64,000 bases of DNA from Siphonodentalium dalli (Eukaryota; Mollusca; Scaphopoda; Gadilida; Siphonodentaliidae), in the NCBI GenBank assembly GCA_032622095.1, contig CP136063.1, positions 76,799,980 through 76,863,979 of the forward strand, written 5' to 3'. Below are positions 57,705 to 64,000 of this stretch, in pieces (within the stretch, counting starts at the first letter, position 1; each line of letters starts with the position of its first letter). A model generated the notes under the pieces. It searched no databases and was not told the origin of the DNA. It saw nothing but the letters and a program-made list of their open reading frames with translations. Made by a program: the position numbers and the translations under genes.

Positions 57705-57827
57705 GACAGATTGAACCTGCTGTTGAGACATCACACTGACAGACTGAACATGCTATTGAGACATCACACTAACAGACTGAACATGCTGTTGAGACAACAC
57801 ACTGACAGACTGAACATGCTGTTGACA
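57705..57827 (+). repeat. 33-bp tandem repeat, ~3.7 copies
   Basis: Units GACAGACTGAACATGCTGTT plus GAGACATCACACT start at 57705, 57738, 57771 and 57804, with few substitutions. Confidence 0.93.
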
Positions 57828-59651
57828 GTTCACTCTGACTCAAAATAATATTTTATATCCCCAAAGTTCAGAGAAGTGAAACACCATCCCTTACTTAGGC
57901 TTTCCATGTAATATAATTAACATTCTTAGAGCTAGCTGTGACATATACAGCTTTGAAATCCCCATGTACCATCTAGACACATTCTTGTTTTGGTAAACAT
58001 GTATAACTCCCAGGGGTCCAGCTACTCGGGAATAAAATGTCACGATATTGTTATTGACAAATAGACGAATGATTGATATAGAAAATTTGCATTCTGGAAT
58101 TACCAATAACATCTCTTGTCACTTGTGGTCATAGCCATATCGTTTTGAATGCCGTGGAGAATTGACCTACCTATCTGAACGAATGGTAATGTATATATCA
58201 GAATTAAAGTACATGTGTGGGGTAAAGGTGTTTAGGGAGAGATGTCGCATGCAACCCTCCACATTTAAAAAAAATAATCTGATAGAAAATAGTTTGAATT
58301 TCCAACAGTATCTAGTGATAAAGTCGGGACTATTTTCAGGTTTCAAACTGAAGGGGATCAAATGGAATCTCCATTTAGTTCAGGTTCGCGAGGGGTGCAT
58401 TTGGAAACTCCAACGTTTATATCCCCAACTATTATGATACATATTAATTTGATTGTAAATCCCAGTCAAAAATAAATACGTAAGTGGAAATAAGTGAGAT
58501 CAATTCTGTAGAATTGACAATGGAGACCATCTAGCCACGCCATGCTTTCAACACATCTGAAGACGACAATTGCGTATGTTTCATGTGCAGGCATGTTTTT
58601 TGTTTGTTTTTTTTTTTGGCGGCCCGGTTATCGATTGCCTGTGGCTTGTGTCCCATAAGATCGGCCATCTTTCAGTAATACAATTTAATTTATTGTGCGT
58701 GTAAACCTAACTTCTGCAAGACGGATACAAGTAGCAAAAACATGTTGTTTTAACTCACTGCGTGTTTCATCTCCACAATAAATTTGTACAAATTTGGTAC
58801 ACAGCTTCCAAATATCTGAAACAGATCCGAATGTGTTTGGGGTGGGTCTTGTCTGTTGGCAATAGTGTGTGTCTAGTCAATTAATGGAAATTCGTACGTC
58901 CCGCCCACCTGCAAGGTTATTGTTACTACCCACCACAAGCCATCTCAATCTCGCTATCTCTTCAGTGCTAAAATGACTGCCGATGAGAACGGACTGTGTT
59001 GTTAAACGCCATGTAACACGATAATATAGCTTCTTTCTGAATTTCACGATTTTCAAGATACCTATGTGTGTATATATGCATCTTGTACAAGTGACTGTCG
59101 TTAGATATAAACAGAAATAGAACCAGATTTCAACCAAAAACACAGGTGTGATTGTTATGCCATTTCCGATAACCAACAAAGATCGATGTTTACGTTGAAT
59201 CAAACTGTGTAAATGAAGCCATTATAAAACTTCAATATCAAATAGCAAATATAATATCGAAGCTATGTTAATAGTTCACACCTTGATGAAATAAACCAAA
59301 CGGAGGTGTACATGTGGTAATTAATCTTTAATCCCTCTTTTGTCAAAATAAATATAACGATATCAGTTGACCATACCACGAGCGTCCTGAATGAGCCCCG
59401 GTGACATCAGACCGGATGCAAAGGATTATCAAATAATGGTCTTTTAAAATTCCACATCCTATTTTGCCGTCACTAAAGTACATTAAATAAAACGGCGACT
59501 ATCATGGAGTCAGTTACATGTTGCCATGAGGCAACAATTGCACAAAGTGAACTCGTTCGGTGAAGGTTGCATGTATACACCGCGAAGCACGTGCAATGTG
59601 TGAAATTTCGTGTAATTCTCTTGGAAAACATCTGTTGATTCTCATTTACAG
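57828..59651. other. Non-coding, nothing recognised
   Basis: Intergenic sequence. The open stretches at 57891-58112, 58162-58437 and 58877-59203 lack family features. Confidence 0.4.
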
Positions 59652-59729
59652 GTCCATTGTCACATTAATATGGAGGAAGCTTTAGATTCTCAAATGGATT
59701 CAGTAAAACGCTCGCAGGAGATCCTACAG
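59652..59729 (+). CDS. Candidate first coding exon of an unidentified gene
   Basis: A pyrimidine-rich acceptor ends in ACAG at 59651. An 18-base leader follows, then an ATG at 59670 and 20 codons ending CTACAG, directly before a donor GTTAGT at 59730. The peptide (MEEALDSQMDSVKRSQEILQ) is Glu/Asp/Ser-rich and helical in character, and the frame ends cleanly at a codon boundary. I do not recognise the gene, and no following exon could be identified before 62 kb. Good splice sites with a clean ATG are suggestive only; chance occurrence is quite possible. Confidence 0.3.
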
Positions 59730-60743
59730 GTTAGTGTGAATAGCATACATTTGAACCCAATATTACCACAGTGTTATAACAGTAACACATGTGTATACAT
59801 TTATCCCGAAAAAACATAAAACACATACTCGGGCACAATTAATATTCATAACGCATCATCGATCGGGACTACTATTTCCACGTTTTTGTTTGAAATCAGT
59901 TATATTAATATTGGAATTTAAATAACATTAGGATCCGATCGTGGTCGTTGGCATTGTTTAAGCCAGCGTAAACAGATGTCTTGGTTACTATTTTATTTAG
60001 GAAGCCGAACTAAAACATGTGTATAAATATCGTTCGTCAACCGGACATGTTCCCCATGTACATTTCAACGCTATTTTAGCTTTTTAATACTCATTTTGCT
60101 CTCGTGTTTGTAAATTCCCTATGGCTTACAATGGTAGTTAAGGAACTGCTTGTGGTGTATTTCATATCACTAGGCAGGCACATGTCGCTTCCGGGTTTAA
60201 GCTATCGGCTCATTGGCTATAATTGAAATTGGGGCAGTACCTACGGATAGGTCCAATGTATGTGTGACACATATGCAGTTTTACTGAGAATGAACCTTGG
60301 GATAATTTATCCCGTTGGAAGATTTCACCTGAGACTCCACACTTTTTCGTTGGTTGACATTGCTTACCTAGTATTCTCTCATGGTATTCTTGCCATTTTC
60401 ATCTGTTTTTGTTTCAACATCCATGCCCTGCAAAGAAGATGAGACGTTCTTGACTAAAAGTGTACATAATTTTCAAGCCTCAGATCAGATATGACGGTGA
60501 CTTCGATCAAAATTATTGTCCATAGTACATTGGCTAGCGGAAAATTTACTTTAAATATTTTGACGAATATGTTAGCAAAGGGATATTTTTAATCTAGCAT
60601 ACGGACAGACGCGACACAGAGAAGATGGATTTCTAATAATATCCCAGCTACACGGAGCCTGTGCTGTTGAACTTGTATTTTACTAGCTCTAATTCCGCTA
60701 CGGCCTAGTAGTCCGCCACTACCTGGCTGACCGACGCGTAATA
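59730..60743. other. Non-coding, nothing recognised
   Basis: If the 59652-59729 exon is real, this would begin its downstream intron. No second exon is evident. Confidence 0.35.
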
Positions 60744-60993
60744 TGTGTTCTGATTAGAACACATCAAATGTGTTCTGATTCGAGAACACCTGTGTTCTAT
60801 TCAGAACACTGGTGTTCTGTTCAGAACACAAGTGTACTCTAACCAGAACACGTTCTGCTTGGCATGTGTTCTGAAATTAGAACACATGTGTCCTGTTTAG
60901 AACACATGTGTTCTGTCCCATTTCAGAACACATGTGTTCTGTTTAGAACGCCCGTGTTCTGCCCCATTTCAGAACACATTCTATGTGTTCTAT
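60744..60993. repeat. Cluster of AGAACAC/GTGTTCT palindromic words
   Basis: Within about 250 bp, GTGTTCT and its complement AGAACAC recur in alternating orientation more than ten times at 15-25-bp intervals, many as inverted pairs such as AGAACACATGTGTTCT. It reads as a degenerate minisatellite of a palindromic unit. The words coincide with the 3-keto-steroid receptor element AGAACAnnnTGTTCT, but no function can be claimed from sequence alone. Confidence 0.85.
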
Positions 60994-62133
60994 ATCTGTT
61001 ACATTTCGTGTTATATTTGGTGTTCTGGCATTTTTACAGTGATATATAGTGGAATCAAAGGCTTTAAAATCTCAGTGTATATATAGCAGTCAGATACTAC
61101 TGGTTTATGAGTGTCATCGGCGGCTCAAATCTGATATACCAGCCTGTTCTCGTAAAAAATAAGCACAATACTGGCTTATTTTTAATATCGCTTTTGAGGC
61201 CCGTGTACAGCTTTTGTTTAAAGGAAAAATACGCTCTATATGGGCGTAAAATGTGTCGTTAAAATAATCGCGTATGGGGCTTATTTCAATACGAAATAAG
61301 CTCATATAGGAACTATTTAATCAACTGTTTTCATCGACACGGCGTGCCAAATGAACTCTCTTTGTAAATTAGTTCACTGCCATTCAACGGAACAGCTAGT
61401 ACAAGCGATATGTGACAAAAAACACCAGAATTGATAACATTGTGAGAAAAGCATGAAACTTGGTACATATGTATATTAGGTCCCACTGATCATTTTAAGA
61501 TGTGGAGGCAGTCGTGTAAATCCCTTCCTTAGCAACGGTTGCTAGGCAACGGTTTCCACCTTAGCAACGGGTGGGTAGGAGGGCTTAAACCATCATTTTA
61601 CCTACATATATGGGTAAATATGCATGTATGAGTATTTTAAATGATAGAATACATGATATAAACCAATATTTTCAGCATATTTTGATTAAATTTCTTTAAT
61701 ATATTATCAAAAGTGACCGCCAAACAGGTCAATATGCAGGATTTTGTTAAAAAAAATTATTTTTTAATCTGTAAAGTCAATAATTTGGGCCATAATTAAT
61801 TAATATTGTGGTTGGGAGGGCAGAGTATTATGTAAACATCTGTTAAGATGTTTGTCCATGTTTTATAACTACTAGCTTGAATACATTTACCAGGTGGTAT
61901 ATATATTGTGTTCATATTTAATATGAGCATTATATTTTGTGATATTCGGGATATAATGTATATTGTCAGTTGTATGTTTGGTGCTATTTTAATTTATACT
62001 TGGACAACAAGTGAGATTCTTTGTGCAGAATACCACAATGTGTATATTAATAAAGTAGTTTCCCAAATTCGCCATCCATTAGTATCACCAAACCAAATAC
62101 AAACACAGAAAGTCACATTTATCAATGTTTTAT
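60994..62133. other. Non-coding; short hairpin
   Basis: A small hairpin GCTTATTTC/GAAATAAGC lies at 61279-61300. The segment 61440-61620, including the X-box-like motif, has the look of a dispersed repeat ('GCATGAAACTTGGTACATAT'). No gene recognised. Confidence 0.4.
61538..61550. promoter_or_regulatory. Perfect X-box-like (RFX-type) palindrome
   Basis: GTTGCTAGGCAAC fits the RFX consensus, an imperfect palindrome of two half-sites, and is flanked by further half-sites AGCAACGG at 61531 and 61563. It is not next to a recognised promoter and may be part of a dispersed repeat, so regulatory function is unproven. Confidence 0.35.
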
Positions 62134-64000
62134 TCAGACATTCTGGCATTTGCCCTTACATGTGCAGAACTTTGTACACTTTTGATTGGCGTGTGTACAT
62201 TTACAGGTGACGCAATGGTTCCTGCACTTGCACTTGATCAGTTCTGTACAGCTGTCACGCACCTGGCCCTGGTCGGCCCAGAGCGGTGACCACTTATCCT
62301 GGCCGGTCCAGCCCCACTCACTTGCGGACAGAATGGTCTGTGAGCTTTGAGTTGGGTTAGCCCAGTAATAGCCCGCCTGTAGTGCTGTACTCAAAGCATG
62401 CTGCTTCAGGGAGGCTCTTGTTGGTGGTAGCGATGACATTTGCCTGTTCTTCGTGAAGAGCCGCCTCCGCTCTTCGTTAACGTTGCAACTGCTGCTTGAA
62501 CGATTGTACATAAGAATGACAAATCTCTCTAACATCTTCAGGGTGTCATCCGATATGCTAGCAGGAATAGAGTGCAATGCATTAAATGCGTCGGTTACCT
62601 CAGATTATTTGTCCCAGGTGCGCCATGCTGTCTTTTTTCCCGATGTGCGCGAAGTGAGAAACGGTGTCGCACCCAGTGTATGCATGGAATACCGGTAATG
62701 CCGTTGATCGAGTTGGTCCCAGACTCTTGGCGATATCAGAGGCGTTGATGTAACGATAGTCTTTACCTGTCCCCACATTAGAAGCTGCATCTGCGACATG
62801 GACCATGATTCTAGTGTCCGCCTCTTCATGGTTACATGGGGCCAGTCGACCAGGATCTCTTACCGGGTTGCTCTTGATGTTTTCGTCTTCTGTGACAATG
62901 AGTTCTTTGTCACCAATCTGATTTAGCAACCGATTGTTTAAAAACTTGAATAACTGCTCCTAGTTGCTGGGCACTTGCAGGAATTCAGCCCATTTGCCGG
63001 GAATTGGTGTGAGAGCACACACTTTAATCATTTTTACTGGACCAGTACACCGCGAATCCCTCGCCTGTGCTTTTAAACTGCCACCAAAGTACCTATCCCA
63101 GACAATATCCACGCGACATGCGAATCCATACTGTAATCGGATATGCGGGATGAATATCTTTGTGGCATACTCCAGGAAGGTCTTGCAGTCTCTTGGTCGG
63201 AGTATGTTTACAAGCGCCGCACCATCGAAGATGGTTACATCCGTTGGTGGTCTATCCTGTGTCGGGGCATCTACAATTTGCTCCAAACACGACATCAAGT
63301 CAGATTTATTGCCAAATCTGAGTCGCCCACCCTGGGATAATGCAACAGGAAATGACTGGTGTTCATGGCTGAAGAAATTATCCAGGTCCCCTTGTCGTGT
63401 TTGGCAAGTGATGTACAGCTTTGAAAACAAGGCACATTCACTCTTAAGAAGAGCAACAACAGTTTGCTTTCCTTTAGTTGAAGGTTTCTGTGGATGGTGT
63501 GCGAATAGTGTTACGTCGTTTCTTTTGATGGTGTCCGAGAGAGGGCTGCAGGTAGATCTTAATCACAAACTTGCCGGCATGAAATTCAGCAGCTACATCT
63601 GGGTGTGTAAGAGTAAGGTTGCGCATATCGCGTATATGCACAGGCATCCATCGTGCGTAGTGAACGTAGTTCATGGGAAAAAACCAAGGTGTGAGTTCCT
63701 GTAGAGTATCCAAATACAACGTAAAGTTGCCCGTTCGCAGCGACCGTATGAATGCCAATACTAGCAGTCCTTGTCACCCAGAAATTAAACTGGGGGCTCT
63801 CTTTTGCTCTATGGACACACCATGATTCGAACGTTAGTTCCTCATCATCCATGTTATCTACAAGGTAATCGTTGTATGACCTCTTCATAAGGATATACAG
63901 TGAGCAGGCAGTGACCTGGTGAGCATGTCCGGTCCTCTTGATATGTGATGCTGCGAGGAATGATTCCGATACTCCAGGAGTAGCAATTCCCACCTCCGAT
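62134..64000 (-). pseudogene. Decayed 'HEEADTRI' family gene: PIN/XPG-like nuclease core plus Cys-rich CXC tail
   Basis: The minus strand carries a recognisable protein family in pieces. An N-terminal part (from the window edge to about 63765) has 'HIKRTGHAHQVTA'. A shifted frame to about 63480 holds 'FFPMNYVHYARWMPVHIRDM'. A core (about 63480-62960) has 'VTIFDGAALVNILRP' and a 'DIVWDRYF...SLKA' segment. Next comes 'CNHEEADTRIMVHVADA' (about 62840), then 'FHAYTGCDTVSHF'. The C-terminal part (62577-62134) has 'PPTRASLKQH', 'WGWTGQDKW' and a Cys-rich CXC-like end. The acidic HEEAD motif and upstream Asp residues resemble the metal site of PIN/XPG/XRN-type nucleases; this is my inference. Breaks: frameshifts near 63765, 63480 and 62630, an in-frame TAG at 62962-62960, a TAA at 62607-62605, and loss of the middle section and of the segment after HEEAD. 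AATAAA overlaps the final stop. Confidence 0.8.

Noticed and set aside
62964-63704. 246-codon plus-strand ORF
   Set aside because: It is the antisense shadow of the HEEADTRI-family pseudogene, whose motifs all lie on the minus strand.

Overview
This window looks like an intron-rich, AT-rich, repeat-dominated animal nuclear genome, most likely from a marine invertebrate and plausibly a lophotrochozoan such as a mollusc, annelid or brachiopod. Three things point that way: a class-A GPCR of the FMRFamide/orphan peptide-receptor type common in those animals, LINE C-terminal fragments with an 'EYHF' zinc-knuckle-like segment common in mollusc and amphioxus genomes, and a decayed member of the multi-copy 'HEEADTRI' family. 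The species cannot be fixed from sequence alone. There are no operons, Shine-Dalgarno sites or other prokaryotic features.

Layout. At the left edge (1-1025, minus strand) is the large coding exon of a seven-transmembrane receptor, starting exactly at a splice acceptor and running off the window. From about 2 kb to 62 kb almost everything recognisable is mobile or repetitive DNA. At the right edge (62134-64000, minus strand) is a multi-frame pseudogene whose core resembles a PIN/XPG-type nuclease and whose C-terminus is a Cys-rich CXC-like segment. One short candidate coding exon lies at 59652-59729.

Repeat landscape. The dominant signal is several families of short non-autonomous DNA transposons bounded by TTAA, the target site of piggyBac-type elements. 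Group A/B carries a long hairpin and T-rich tracts (13.8, 20.0, 35.0, 36.3, 37.9, 38.8 and 46.4 kb). Group C has six copies (15.0, 39.0, 43.5, 44.0, 45.3 and 47.0 kb). Group D has three copies (8.6, 12.2 and 44.8 kb). Group J is a single 588-bp copy (53.3 kb). Other cut-and-paste remnants are Tc1/mariner-like (9.2, 27.3 and 43.1 kb) and hAT-like (47.5 kb, with a perfect 8-bp duplication). Foldback structures lie at 2.6-3.4, 5.7, 14.4, 18.8-19.95, 35.9, 50.6 and 51.1 kb.

A composite lies at 29.0-34.1 kb: two inverted arms flank a 31-copy, 63-bp minisatellite with a 10-unit higher-order repeat, and the left arm is interrupted by a 1.25-kb insertion with a 14-bp target duplication carrying only an ORF1-like gene. 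tRNA-like SINE heads, RTE-like 3' tails with (GGAC)n or (CATA)n ends, and two LINE C-terminal coding remnants complete the picture.

The genes do not form a pathway. The window is best read as a gene-poor intergenic interval between a receptor gene and a decayed repeat-family gene, filled by successive and nested transposon insertions. All pattern calls were made by eye. Copy boundaries are good to a few bases where TTAA or duplicated sites are visible and otherwise approximate.
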